From positions 1 through 64,000 of the forward strand of contig CAWIZE010000014.1 of the NCBI GenBank assembly GCA_963840545.1: a stretch of 64,000 bases of DNA. Direction: 5' to 3'. The notes under the pieces were generated by a model that saw only the letters and a program-made list of their open reading frames with translations, did not search any database and was not told where the DNA came from. Position numbers and translations under genes: made by a program. Source of the DNA: JAKAWQ01 sp963840545. GTDB lineage: Bacteria > Pseudomonadota > Alphaproteobacteria > Acetobacterales > Acetobacteraceae. The stretch's first letter is position 1; each line of letters opens with the position of its first letter. Shown one piece after another: positions 17,205 to 25,720 of this stretch.

Positions 17205-18122
17205 TCAGCTTGTGGCCTCGGCCGTGCGGCGGCGCGCCGCGATCCGTTCGGCGATGTGCAGCATCCGCTCGGCGCGCAGGACCACGGGGATGTCGATCAT
17301 CTTGCCATCGACGGAGAGCGATCCGCGGCCCTGTGCCTTGGCCTCCTCGAATCCCGCGATGAGGCGCCTGGCCGCGGCGATCTCTTCGTCGGACGGCCCG
17401 AAGCCCTCGTTCAGCAGGGGCACGATCCCCGGGTGGATGCAGGAGCCGCCCTGGAACCCGAATCGCCGCGAGCGCGCGATCGCGTGCCGGTAGCCTGTGA
17501 TGTCCTGGTAGTTCGCGACCGAGGCGATCACGCCGAGCGGCAGCACGCCGGCGGCATAGGCCGCGATGGCCACCTGCTGCTTCGGATAGAGCAGCACGTC
17601 GGGATCGGGCTGCGACTGGGTGGCCAGGGTGAAGTCCTCGCTGCCGAGCGAGATGGCGACGACGCGCTCGTGGCTGCCTGCGATCTCGCGGAGGCGGAAG
17701 AACGCATCCGCCGTCTCGACCAGGAGGACGAACCGCGTGTGCCCGTGCGGGAGCCCGCGCTCGGCCTCGATCGTATCGACGAGCTCGGCGAGGAGGCGGA
17801 CATGGCTGGCGCTCTCGATCTTGGGCAGCACCAGGCCCATGATCGCGGGCGAGACCACGGCTTCGATATCGCGCACCGCGAGCTCGAGCGGCCGGTTGAT
17901 CCGCACCAGGATATCGGCCCCGCCGGCGGCCGCGCGCCGTGCCGCCGCGGCGATCAGGCCGCGGGCAGCCGCCTTTTCCGGCGGCGTGATGCTGTCCTCG
18001 AGGTCGAGCACGATCGAGTCGGCGCCGCGCGTATGGGCCTTGGCGACGTATTTCTCGACATTCACCGGAACGATGAGCTGCGAGCGCCAGAGAGGGAGTT
18101 CCTTGTCGTCCGGTCGCGCCAT
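17205..18122 (-). CDS. HpcH/HpaI aldolase/citrate lyase family protein (CitE-like, malyl/citramalyl-CoA lyase type)
   Basis: A 305-residue TIM-barrel lyase that would cleave or form a 3-hydroxyacyl-CoA or related ester. Seen motifs are SQLIVPVNVEKYVAKAHTRG, SIVLDLEDSITPPEKAAAR (metal-binding acidic residues), VLPKIESASHV, VLLVETADAFFRL and GGSCIHPGIVPLLNEGF near the C-terminus. The ATG follows GAGGAAAG. It is adjacent to a class III CoA transferase; such pairs often handle a dicarboxylic acid by CoA activation followed by cleavage. It belongs to the minus-strand operon running from SMP-30 to DctQM. A second, decayed copy of this gene pair lies at 32796-33964. Confidence 0.88.
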   Translation of the reverse strand: MARPDDKELPLWRSQLIVPVNVEKYVAKAHTRGADSIVLDLEDSITPPEKAAARGLIAAAARRAAAGGADILVRINRPLELAVRDIEAVVSPAIMGLVLPKIESASHVRLLAELVDTIEAERGLPHGHTRFVLLVETADAFFRLREIAGSHERVVAISLGSEDFTLATQSQPDPDVLLYPKQQVAIAAYAAGVLPLGVIASVANYQDITGYRHAIARSRRFGFQGGSCIHPGIVPLLNEGFGPSDEEIAAARRLIAGFEEAKAQGRGSLSVDGKMIDIPVVLRAERMLHIAERIAARRRTAEATS

Positions 18123-18133
18123 TTCGCTTTCCT

Positions 18134-18167
18134 CTCTTCAGATGGTGCCGCTCTTCAGATGGTGCCG
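18134..18167. repeat. 17-bp perfect tandem duplication over the CoA-transferase stop codon
   Basis: The unit ctcttcagatggtgccg occurs at 18134-18150 and 18151-18167. The copy nearer the gene contains the actual TGA; the outer copy is a redundant repeat of the last codons, in the 32-bp spacer before the CitE-like gene. Confidence 0.92.
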
Positions 18168-19372
18168 GCGTCGTGCAGCGCCCGAAGGCGCTCGGCGCCG
18201 TAGCCGATGCGGCCATAGATCTCATCATTGTGCTGCCCGATTGCCGGTGGCTTCAGGCGGAACGTTCCGGGCGTCCGGCTCAATCGCGGCGTCACCTCGT
18301 GCATCGGCACCGAGCCCAGCTCGTCGTCTTGCGTCTCGACGATGATGCCGCGCTCGCGCACATGCGGGTCCGCGAGGAACTGCGCGATGTCGTAGACCGG
18401 CGCCGCGGTGACGCCTTCTTCCTCAAGGACGGAAATATTCTCCGCCAGCGTGCGCGCCCCGATCCAGGCGCCGACGATGGCGTCCACCTCCTGGCGATGC
18501 TTCACCCGCTCCGCGTTGGTGCGCAAGCGCGGATCGCGGTTGAGATCGTCCCGCCCGATGACGCGGAAGAGCCGTTCGGCCATGCGCTGGGTCGAGGCCG
18601 AGATCGCGACCCACCCGCCATCGCTGGTTGCATAGACATTGCGCGGCGAGCTCGATTCCGAGGCGCTGCCGACGCGCTTGCGGATCTCGCCGGTCAATTG
18701 GTAAATCAGCGCCTCGGGCCCGAGGATCGAGACCATCGGTTCGAGCAGGCTGAGATCGACGACCTGGCCCGCGCCGCCATTGACTTCCACCGCGCGGACG
18801 GCCGCGAGCGTTGCCATCGCGCCGGCAAGGCCGGCGACCATGTCGGCAAGCGCCAGCGGCGGCAGCACCGGCTCGCGGTCCGCGAAGCCGTTGCGCGCGG
18901 CGAAGCCGGACATCGCCTCGACCAGCGTGCCGAAGCCCGGCCGCTTGGCATAGGGGCCGGTCTGGCCGAAGCCGGATACGCGCGTCAGCACGAGGCGGGG
19001 ATTCGCCTCCAGCAGCCGCTCCGGCCCGACGTCGAGCTTTTCGAGATAGCGATGGCGGAAGCTCTCGATCATGACGTCGAAGTGCGGGATCAGATCGAGG
19101 ATCACCTGCGGGGCGTCGGGCGATTTCAGGTTCAGCGTGATGCTTTTCTTGTTGCGGGCATACACTTTCCAGTGGGCGCTGACGCCGCCGACGCGCCAGT
19201 CGCGCAGCGTGTCGCCGCCCTCCGGGGCCTCGACCTTCACCACTTCGGCGCCGAAATCGGCGAGCTGGAGGCTCAGCATGTTGCCCGACATCAGCCGCGA
19301 GAAATCGAGCACGCGAATCCCGGCGAGCGGTCCCTGGCGGGTCGGATCGAATGTCTGCGTGGCGAACGGCAT
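18155..19372 (-). CDS. CaiB/BaiF family (class III) CoA transferase
   Basis: A class III CoA transferase of about 405 residues. It shows the N-terminal GIRVLDFSRLMSGNMLSLQLADFGAEVVKVE, with the family pattern of a small-molecule CoA transferase. The catalytic aspartate is expected in PLALADMVAGLAGAMATLAA, and DGGWVAISASTQRMAERL is the second domain. It moves CoA between an acyl-CoA and a free acid, probably activating the acid imported by the TRAP system for the CitE-like lyase. The ATG at 19372 (MPFATQTFDP) follows a weak GGAAC site; an ATG at 19411 in the same frame is the alternative start. The gene lies between the lyase and the SMP-30 gene in one operon. Confidence 0.9.
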   Translation of the reverse strand: MPFATQTFDPTRQGPLAGIRVLDFSRLMSGNMLSLQLADFGAEVVKVEAPEGGDTLRDWRVGGVSAHWKVYARNKKSITLNLKSPDAPQVILDLIPHFDVMIESFRHRYLEKLDVGPERLLEANPRLVLTRVSGFGQTGPYAKRPGFGTLVEAMSGFAARNGFADREPVLPPLALADMVAGLAGAMATLAAVRAVEVNGGAGQVVDLSLLEPMVSILGPEALIYQLTGEIRKRVGSASESSSPRNVYATSDGGWVAISASTQRMAERLFRVIGRDDLNRDPRLRTNAERVKHRQEVDAIVGAWIGARTLAENISVLEEEGVTAAPVYDIAQFLADPHVRERGIIVETQDDELGSVPMHEVTPRLSRTPGTFRLKPPAIGQHNDEIYGRIGYGAERLRALHDAGTI

Positions 19373-19438
19373 GGGCGTTCCGGGCTGGGGAATCGGTGAG
19401 GGAGGAAGCATGGTGGAAACGAGGCGAGGGCGCCTGCC

Positions 19439-20353
19439 TCAACGGTGCGAGAACATGGCGCGCCCGGCGAGCGGAAGGCGCGCCATCTGCACCAGGCCGG
19501 CGCCTGAATCGGTGATGTAGAGGGTCTTCATGTCGGGCCCGCCGAAGGCGACGTTGGTGAGGAAGTCGCTCGCGCACGACTCCACCCGCCAGCGCGGCTG
19601 GCCCTTGGCGTCGAAGACCCAGACGATGCCGGAGCGGGCGTGGGCGACGACCAGCCCGCCATCCTCCGTCAGCGCCATGCCGTCCGGGCCGCCGCCTCCG
19701 GAAAGTTGGAGAAAAGTGCCGACGGCGGTCACGTCGTCGTTCGGCATGAGGCTGAGATGCCAGACCGCGTTGGCGTTCGTCATCGCGACATAGAGCACGC
19801 TCTCGTCGGCGTTGGTCACCAGGCCGTTGGGATTGAGGCCGCAGGAGAGCAGGCAGTGCAACCTGCCATCCACCGTCCGGCGATAGACGCGGCCGGTGGG
19901 ATCCTGATGCCCGGTGCGGCCCTGGTCGGTGAAATACATATCGCCGTTGGCGGCGAAGAAGAGGTCGTTGACGCCCTTGAACCGCTCCGAGTAGCGCCGC
20001 TCCAGCGCCGGGCGCGTCGCCCCCGTCGCGAGGTCGAGGGCGACGATCCCGTTCTTGTAATCGGTGATGAAGGCGCGTCCGTCCTGGTGGATCTTGAGCC
20101 CGTTCGGCTCGCCGTCATACTCCGTGACGAGATCGAACGCGCCGGAGGGCGCGATGCGGAAGATGCGGCCGAACGGGATGTCGGTGACGTAGAGATTGCC
20201 GGCGCGATCGAAGGACGGGCCTTCCAGGAAGCTGTGGACGGGTTTGCCGCCGCGGCGCACGGCGGCCCAGGGCGGCACTTCGTTCACCCGGCGATAGCGC
20301 TCGGGAAGGGTTGCGAAGATTTCGGCCTTGATGACCTCCGGGGGCGCGAACAT
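19439..20353 (-). CDS. SMP-30/gluconolactonase/LRE-like lactonase
   Basis: A 304-residue six-bladed propeller of the SMP-30 family. It has EGPSFDRAGNLYVTDIPFG (metal-binding glutamate), GEPNGLKIHQDGRAFITD, KGVNDLFFAANGDMYFTD (the Asn/Asp metal ligands) and GLNPNGLVTNADESVLYVA. These enzymes hydrolyse sugar lactones with a divalent metal. It is the first gene of the minus-strand operon ending in the TRAP transporter and starts divergently from the LysR gene. A lactone-derived acid as the operon's substrate is therefore a reasonable inference. The ATG at 20353 is used; a GTG lies directly before it. Confidence 0.9.
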   Translation of the reverse strand: MFAPPEVIKAEIFATLPERYRRVNEVPPWAAVRRGGKPVHSFLEGPSFDRAGNLYVTDIPFGRIFRIAPSGAFDLVTEYDGEPNGLKIHQDGRAFITDYKNGIVALDLATGATRPALERRYSERFKGVNDLFFAANGDMYFTDQGRTGHQDPTGRVYRRTVDGRLHCLLSCGLNPNGLVTNADESVLYVAMTNANAVWHLSLMPNDDVTAVGTFLQLSGGGGPDGMALTEDGGLVVAHARSGIVWVFDAKGQPRWRVESCASDFLTNVAFGGPDMKTLYITDSGAGLVQMARLPLAGRAMFSHR

Positions 20354-20587
20354 CACGCGCCGCTTCCCGCGTGGCGATGCTGCACTGCGGCAGCGCGGAA
20401 GGCCGCCGTCCCGCGCGGCGTATCGGCAACGGCCCGGTCGCGCGGTCTCATCGAGAGCCTGTCATGGCACGCTTCCTCCCGGCGCCCGCGAGCGGGGCAC
20501 CTCTGTGCCGAGGACTTGCACGGGCAGGGGGGATGATGGAAAGACAATTTGGGAGGGGGGGGATATAGCGGAAAGGTATGGGGGGAA

Positions 20588-21523
20588 ATGGACGTCCGGT
20601 CGCTGCGCTACTTCGTCACGATCGCGGAGCTGGGCAGCTTCTCCGCCGCCGCGCGGCATCTCAACATCGCGCAGCCGGCGCTCAGCCGGCACATCAAGGA
20701 TCTCGAGACGCGGTTCGCGACCCGGCTTCTGGTGCGCACGCCGCGCGGCGTCAGCATGACCGATCCCGGCGAGCGCCTGTTCCGCTACGGCCTCAGCATC
20801 CTCCGCCAGATCGAGCTCGTGCCCGCGGTGGTCAAGGAGGCGGACCAGCCGGTCACCGGCCTCGTCACCATCGGCCTGCCGACCTCCGCCAGCACCATCC
20901 TCTCCCGCCCGCTGCTCACGCGCGCGAAGCAGAAACTCCCCGGCGTGCGCGTGCATCTCATCGAATCCCTCAGCGGATTCCTCGATGAATGGGTGCAGAC
21001 CAGGCGGCTCGACCTGGCGATCCTGTTCGATGCGGAGCCGAGCCCCAATCTGCGGCTCGACGACATGCTGGTCGAGGATCTCTGCCTCGTCGGCCGGGCC
21101 GGCGCATTTTCCGCCGGCGCCCGCACCATTTCGTTCCGCAGGCTCGCGCAGTACCCGCTGCTGCTTCCGGGCGTGCCGCATTCGCTGCGGCGGCTGCTCG
21201 AGGCGATGGCGCGCAGCCATGGCGTGCGCCTCGACATCGCCTACGAGGTCGATTCCCTGGACGTGGTCAAGCGCCTGGCGCGGGCGGGCGATGGCTTTGC
21301 CATTCTGGCGGAGGGGGCGGCGCATGAGGAGATCGCGGCCGGCCAGTTGCAGGCGCTGAAGATCGTCAGGCCGAACGTGACCCGCTCGGTCTCGCTGGCG
21401 GCCTCCGTGCTTCCCGGCGGAACGCCGGCTTGCGAGGAGATCAGGCGCCTGATCCTGGAGCTCGGCCGCGAGCTCAGGAAATCGGGGGCGTGGAAGGCTG
21501 CCGTGATGCCGGCGCGAAGCTGA
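20588..21523 (+). CDS. LysR-family transcriptional regulator
   Basis: A 311-residue LysR regulator. The N-terminal helix-turn-helix is clear: MDVRSLRYFVTIAELGSF, SAAARHLNIAQPALSRHI. A linker helix and the periplasmic-binding-like effector domain follow (TGLVTIGLPTSASTILSR, LDLAILFDAEPS). The ATG follows a GGGGGG-rich ribosome site. It is divergently transcribed from the SMP-30/CoA-transferase/TRAP operon across a 234-bp spacer, the standard arrangement in which a LysR protein controls the neighbouring operon in response to a pathway metabolite. I assign this control role by arrangement only; no T-N11-A box was confidently located. Confidence 0.93.
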   Translation: MDVRSLRYFVTIAELGSFSAAARHLNIAQPALSRHIKDLETRFATRLLVRTPRGVSMTDPGERLFRYGLSILRQIELVPAVVKEADQPVTGLVTIGLPTSASTILSRPLLTRAKQKLPGVRVHLIESLSGFLDEWVQTRRLDLAILFDAEPSPNLRLDDMLVEDLCLVGRAGAFSAGARTISFRRLAQYPLLLPGVPHSLRRLLEAMARSHGVRLDIAYEVDSLDVVKRLARAGDGFAILAEGAAHEEIAAGQLQALKIVRPNVTRSVSLAASVLPGGTPACEEIRRLILELGRELRKSGAWKAAVMPARS

Positions 21524-21550
21524 GATCGCTCTTTGTCTTGAGTATCGGAT

Positions 21551-23113
21551 TCACGCGGTGTTTCGGGCTCGCTCCGCTTGCCACGAAACTCTGCGATCCG
21601 ATACGAGCCCGGTGGGCGTCGCCATCAGATGGCTGAGCGGGCCCGAGCTCGTCGCCATCCGCCAGGAAAGCAGCGCCCGCGCCGCGGCGAGGGATGCCGC
21701 CGCATGGTCGGGCGCCTCGGCGAGGTTCTCGAAGCAATGCGGATCGCGCGCGAGATCGAAGAGGAGCGGCGGCAGGGCGGCGAAGTGCACGGAATGAAAA
21801 CGGGTCGAGCGCGCCACCGCGAAGCCGCACTCATGCGGCGCCAGGCCGAGCGCGGCGGCCACGCCGTCGGGCGCGACGCTGCGGAAATCCCCCTCCCAGT
21901 GCGCCGCGCGCCGCCAGGCAGCGGGCGCCTCGCCGCGGCAGAAGCCGAGCAGGGAACACCCATCGCGGCGCGGCGGCAATGCGGCGCCGAGCCATTCGAG
22001 GATCGTCGGCATCACGTCCACCGCCTCGGTGAATTCCACCACGCGGCGCCCGCCGCGCGCGCCCGGCAGACGGATGATCAGCGGGACGTGCACGGCCTCG
22101 GCGAAATATCCCTCCTTGCCGAGCAGGCGATGGTCGCCGAGCATTTCGCCGTGATCGCCGGTGACGATCACGAGCGTGCGTTCGAGGAGGTCCCATTCCT
22201 CGAGGCGGGCGAGGATGCGGCCGATCGCTGCATCGACCTCGCTCACCATGCCGCAATAGGTGGCGCGCAGCGCGGCGCATTCGGCATCGCTCAGCGTCGC
22301 GACCGGGCCCTCGGCGCCGGCGAAGAAGCGCGTGCGGCGTTGGCACGCGAGCAGGGCGGCGAGCAGCGGATGCTGGCGCGCTTCGGTGGCCGGGTCGGGC
22401 GCGGCATGGCGCGGCTTCATCGCGGCGGCGTCGTGGAGGGCGTGGAACGGCGCGGGGGCGATGAAGGGCGGGTGCGGCGCGATGGTGCAGAGATGGGCGA
22501 ACCAGCGCGCGTCGCGCCGGACCGAAAGATACCGGAGCACGGCGTCGGCGAGGAAGGCGGCGCGCCCGTGGCGGGCTTCGAACCGCGCCGCCCGCTTCTC
22601 CCCGGCGAGCGGAGCGCTGCGTGTCGCCGGCAGCAGCGCCTCCTCGACGCTCGTGAAATCGTAGCCCAGCTCGTGGAGATGGGCGAGCCAGGGGGCGGCA
22701 TCCTCGTTGAGGAGAAGCTCCGGCGTGAACCCCGGCATCACCCCTTCGTAGGTGAAGAGCGCGGGGTCGGCGGCGGCAAGCCCGCGCGGATCGGCGGTGC
22801 TGTCGGTATAGCCGAACAGCGCCGGATCATAGCCCATCGCGCGCGCGGCCGAGCCCAGCGTCGGGATCGCCGCATCGAGGGGGCTGCCGTTCCGGAGCAC
22901 GTGAGTGTTGTGCTGATAAAGGCCGGTGAGCAGCGCGGCGCGCGCCGGCCCGCAGGGCGCGGCCTGGCCGAAATGGTTTTCGAACAGCGTGCCCTGAGCG
23001 GCCAGCCCGTTGAGCGCAGGCGTTGCGATGCGTGCATTCCCGGCGGCGCCGAGCGCATCCGCGCGCCATTGGTCGAGCACGATGAAGAGAACATTGCGCC
23101 GCGCCGGATCCAT
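21551..23113 (-). CDS. Sulfatase-superfamily hydrolase (arylsulfatase/phosphonate monoester hydrolase type)
   Basis: A 520-residue alkaline-phosphatase-fold hydrolase. It begins with the metal-binding NVLFIVLDQWRADALGAAGN. The nucleophile motif C-x-P-x-R is in AAPCGPARAALLTGL; this cysteine is converted to formylglycine in active enzymes. VTGDHGEMLGDHRLLGKEGY supplies further metal ligands. The ATG follows GGGAGGAAC. It is divergent from phosphonoacetate hydrolase with about 107 bp between starts. By that context it may be a phosphonate monoester hydrolase, releasing free phosphonate from an ester before uptake or breakdown. Sequence alone cannot separate this from a sulfatase. No signal peptide is apparent, so it is probably cytoplasmic. 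Confidence 0.87.
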   Translation of the reverse strand: MDPARRNVLFIVLDQWRADALGAAGNARIATPALNGLAAQGTLFENHFGQAAPCGPARAALLTGLYQHNTHVLRNGSPLDAAIPTLGSAARAMGYDPALFGYTDSTADPRGLAAADPALFTYEGVMPGFTPELLLNEDAAPWLAHLHELGYDFTSVEEALLPATRSAPLAGEKRAARFEARHGRAAFLADAVLRYLSVRRDARWFAHLCTIAPHPPFIAPAPFHALHDAAAMKPRHAAPDPATEARQHPLLAALLACQRRTRFFAGAEGPVATLSDAECAALRATYCGMVSEVDAAIGRILARLEEWDLLERTLVIVTGDHGEMLGDHRLLGKEGYFAEAVHVPLIIRLPGARGGRRVVEFTEAVDVMPTILEWLGAALPPRRDGCSLLGFCRGEAPAAWRRAAHWEGDFRSVAPDGVAAALGLAPHECGFAVARSTRFHSVHFAALPPLLFDLARDPHCFENLAEAPDHAAASLAAARALLSWRMATSSGPLSHLMATPTGLVSDRRVSWQAERARNTA

Positions 23114-23220
23114 AAAAGTGTTCCTCCCTCGGCTGCCTCGCCCGCCCGGCCCATCATTGCGGGCAGCGCCGCGAGGACGCAATCTCCGGGCGGGCCCCAG
23201 CCTGAGGTAGAGTGAGAGAC

Positions 23221-24486
23221 ATGGACGCACCGCCCGGCCGCGGCGAAGTCGCGGTGAATGGCCGCCGCTACCGGTTCCCGAACGAGCCCACCGTGGTCGT
23301 CTGCCTCGACGGCTCGGAGCCCGGCTATATCGAGGCGGCGATCGCCCGCGGCCTCGCGCCCAATTTCGCTCGCCTGATGCAGACCGGCGCCAGCCTCACC
23401 GCGCTCTCGGCGATCCCGAGCTTCACCAACCCCAACAACATCTCGATCATCACCGGCGCGCCGCCCGCGGTGCACGGCATCGCCGGCAATTATTTCCTCG
23501 ACCCCGCGAGCGGGCAGGAAGTGATGATGAACGATGCTCGCTTCCTGCGCGCCGGGACGATCCCGGCGGCTTTCCACGAGGCGGGCGCGCGGGTCGCGAT
23601 GGTCACCGCCAAGGACAAGCTCCGCACCCTGCTCGGCGCCGGGCTGGCGATGGACTCCGGCCGTGCCGTCGCCTTCTCCGCCGAGCGCGCCGACACGGCG
23701 ACGGTGGCGGAGAACGGAATCGGCGACGTGCTCGGCTTCGTCGGGCTGCCGTTGCCGGAGGTCTATTCCCCGGCGCTCTCCGAGTTCGTCTTCGCGGCCG
23801 GCGTGCGGCTGGTCGAGAGATTCCGCCCCGAGCTGATGTATCTCTCCACCACCGATTACGTGCAGCACAAGGCGGCGCCGGGAAGCCGAGCGGCCAACGC
23901 GTTCTACGCCATGGTCGATCGCTATGTCGGCCGGCTCGACGCGCTCGGCGTGGTGCTCGCACTCACCGCCGATCACGGCATGAACGACAAATTTCTCCCC
24001 GATGGCTCGCCCGACGTGCTCTATCTGCAAACCTGGTTCGATGCGCGGCTCGGCGTCGGTGCGGCGCGCGTGATCCTGCCGATCACCGACCCATACGTGA
24101 AGCACCACGGCGCGCTCGGCTCCTTCGCCACCGTCTATCTTCCACCCGGCTATCTTCCACCCGGCGTTGACTCCGCCGGGCTGATCGCGGAGCTCGCCGC
24201 GACCGCGGGGGTGAGCCTCGCGCTGACGCGCGCCGAGGCCTGCCAGCGCTTCGCGCTCCCGCCTGACCGCGTGGGCGACATCGTCGTGCTCTCGGGGCGG
24301 CACAAGGTGCTCGGCACGAGCCCCGGGCGGCACGACCTCTCGGCGCTCGATGCACCGCTGCGCTCGCATGGCGGGCTCGAGGAACAGACGGTGCCGATGA
24401 TCCTGAACCGCCGCGTCAGTATCCCCGAGGGGCGGCGGCTGCGCAACTTCGACATCTTCGACGTCGCCCTCAACCTGGTCGCGTAA
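23221..24486 (+). CDS. phnA: Phosphonoacetate hydrolase
   Basis: A 421-residue zinc hydrolase of the nucleotide pyrophosphatase/alkaline phosphatase fold. NEPTVVVCLDGSEPGYIEAA holds the first metal aspartate, and SFTNPNNISIITGAPPAVHG holds the nucleophilic threonine region. LSTTDYVQHKAAPG and LTADHGMNDKF give further metal ligands, with the last in GRHDLSALDAPLRSHGG. The enzyme splits phosphonoacetate into acetate and phosphate. It is followed by a PhnS-like binding-protein gene and the rest of an ABC importer on the same strand, and PbfA lies beyond. A perfect 15-bp duplication repeats YLPPG within the protein. The start ATG at 23221 was preferred over a GTG nine bases upstream. Confidence 0.9.
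   Translation: MDAPPGRGEVAVNGRRYRFPNEPTVVVCLDGSEPGYIEAAIARGLAPNFARLMQTGASLTALSAIPSFTNPNNISIITGAPPAVHGIAGNYFLDPASGQEVMMNDARFLRAGTIPAAFHEAGARVAMVTAKDKLRTLLGAGLAMDSGRAVAFSAERADTATVAENGIGDVLGFVGLPLPEVYSPALSEFVFAAGVRLVERFRPELMYLSTTDYVQHKAAPGSRAANAFYAMVDRYVGRLDALGVVLALTADHGMNDKFLPDGSPDVLYLQTWFDARLGVGAARVILPITDPYVKHHGALGSFATVYLPPGYLPPGVDSAGLIAELAATAGVSLALTRAEACQRFALPPDRVGDIVVLSGRHKVLGTSPGRHDLSALDAPLRSHGGLEEQTVPMILNRRVSIPEGRRLRNFDIFDVALNLVA
24136..24165. repeat. 15-bp perfect tandem duplication inside phnA
   Basis: The unit tatcttccacccggc occurs twice (24136-24150, 24151-24165), repeating YLPPG in frame. The two copies are identical. Confidence 0.93.
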
Positions 24487-24688
24487 GCCGGCCATCGTTC
24501 TTTATCCGAGATGTCATGGTTTGGCGGCTTTCGGACTCCGTGCCCCGAGGGCAAGGAGGGGGCGGTCGAGGCTCAACATCTTCATGCGCACCGAGCAGCT
24601 TCCCTGGCGATGCCGAGCCGGGCGGGCGGCCGCGGGCGCGCGCAGGTGGATGGCCGTGGCCGTTCGGTCAATCGGGGGAGCCAACGAG

Positions 24689-25720
24689 ATGCGCGCGCGA
24701 GTTGTGGTCACGGCCGGCCTGGTGCTGGCGGCCCTTGCCGGAGGGCGGGCATCGGCACAATCGGCAGTCGTCACGATCTACAGCGCCGACGGGCTGCATG
24801 ACGGCTCGCCGAACTGGTACCAGACCGAGTTCGACGCCTTCACCAAGGCCACCGGAATCCGCGTGCAGTATGTCGAGGCTGGCTCGGCCGTGGTGGTGGC
24901 ACGCGTGGATCGCGAGAAGGCGAACCCGCAGGCGGACGTGCTGGTGACGCTGCCGCCCTTCATGCAGCAGGCCGCCTCGGACGGGCTGCTCGAGCCCTAC
25001 ACGCCGCCGGCGGCCACCGAGATCGCGGCGCGGGACAAGGATCCTGAGCGCCGCTACTACGCGATGGTCAACAACTACGCCAACTGGATCTACAACGCTT
25101 CCGTCCTGAAGGCGCCGCCGGCGACGTTCGAGGATCTTCTCGCGCCGCAGTTCAAGAACAAGATCCAGTATTCGACGCCGGGCCAGGCGGGTGACGGCAC
25201 GGCGGTGATGCTCAACGTGCTGGAGGCCTTCGGCGGCCAGGGGCAGGGCTTCGCCTATCTCAAGAAGCTGCAGGCGAACAATCTCGGCCCCTCCTCCTCG
25301 ACCGGCAGGCTCACCGCGCTCGTCAACAAGGGCGAGATCTGGGTCGCGAACGGCGATATGCAGATGAACCTCGCCCAGATGCAGGACAACCCGAACATCC
25401 GGATTTTCTGGCCCACCGGGCCGGACGGCAAGCGCCTGACCTTCTCGCTGCCCTACTATATCGCGCTCGTCCATGGCGCGCCGCACTCCGCGAACGGCCG
25501 GAAGCTGATCGATTTCCTCCTGGGCAAGGAGGCGCAGTCCCAGGTTGCCGGAATCGCCATGGGAATCCCCGTGCGCATGGACGTGCAACCCGCCGGCGAG
25601 ACGTACGCCACCATGCAGAGCCTGCTGAAGGGCGTGGAAATCTGGTCCCCGGACTGGGACAGCCTGCTCAAGAACCTCCAGCGTTACGTTTCGGAGTGGC
25701 ACCAGCAGACCGGTAGCTGA
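24689..25720 (+). CDS. Phosphonate (2-aminoethylphosphonate-type) ABC transporter, substrate-binding protein
   Basis: A 343-residue periplasmic binding protein with signal peptide MRARVVVTAGLVLAALAGG...ASA. The mature part starts AVVTIYSADGLHDGSPNWYQ, in the iron/thiamine/PhnS-like class 2 fold, and contains YYAMVNNYANWIYNASVLKAP and QYSTPGQAGDGTAVMLNVLE. The ATG at 24689 follows GGGGGAG. Its stop overlaps the ATPase start (TGATG). Being next to phnA and PbfA, it most likely binds 2-aminoethylphosphonate or a related phosphonate. Iron or polyamine binding is less likely given the neighbours. About 200 bp separate it from phnA, possibly with its own promoter. Confidence 0.85.
   Translation: MRARVVVTAGLVLAALAGGRASAQSAVVTIYSADGLHDGSPNWYQTEFDAFTKATGIRVQYVEAGSAVVVARVDREKANPQADVLVTLPPFMQQAASDGLLEPYTPPAATEIAARDKDPERRYYAMVNNYANWIYNASVLKAPPATFEDLLAPQFKNKIQYSTPGQAGDGTAVMLNVLEAFGGQGQGFAYLKKLQANNLGPSSSTGRLTALVNKGEIWVANGDMQMNLAQMQDNPNIRIFWPTGPDGKRLTFSLPYYIALVHGAPHSANGRKLIDFLLGKEAQSQVAGIAMGIPVRMDVQPAGETYATMQSLLKGVEIWSPDWDSLLKNLQRYVSEWHQQTGS

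Noticed and set aside
21540..21610. Short shared stretch (cgaaactctgcgatc) with the region near 49815
   Set aside because: Only about 15 bp are common and the flanks differ. It is too little to call a repeat family without a genome-wide search.
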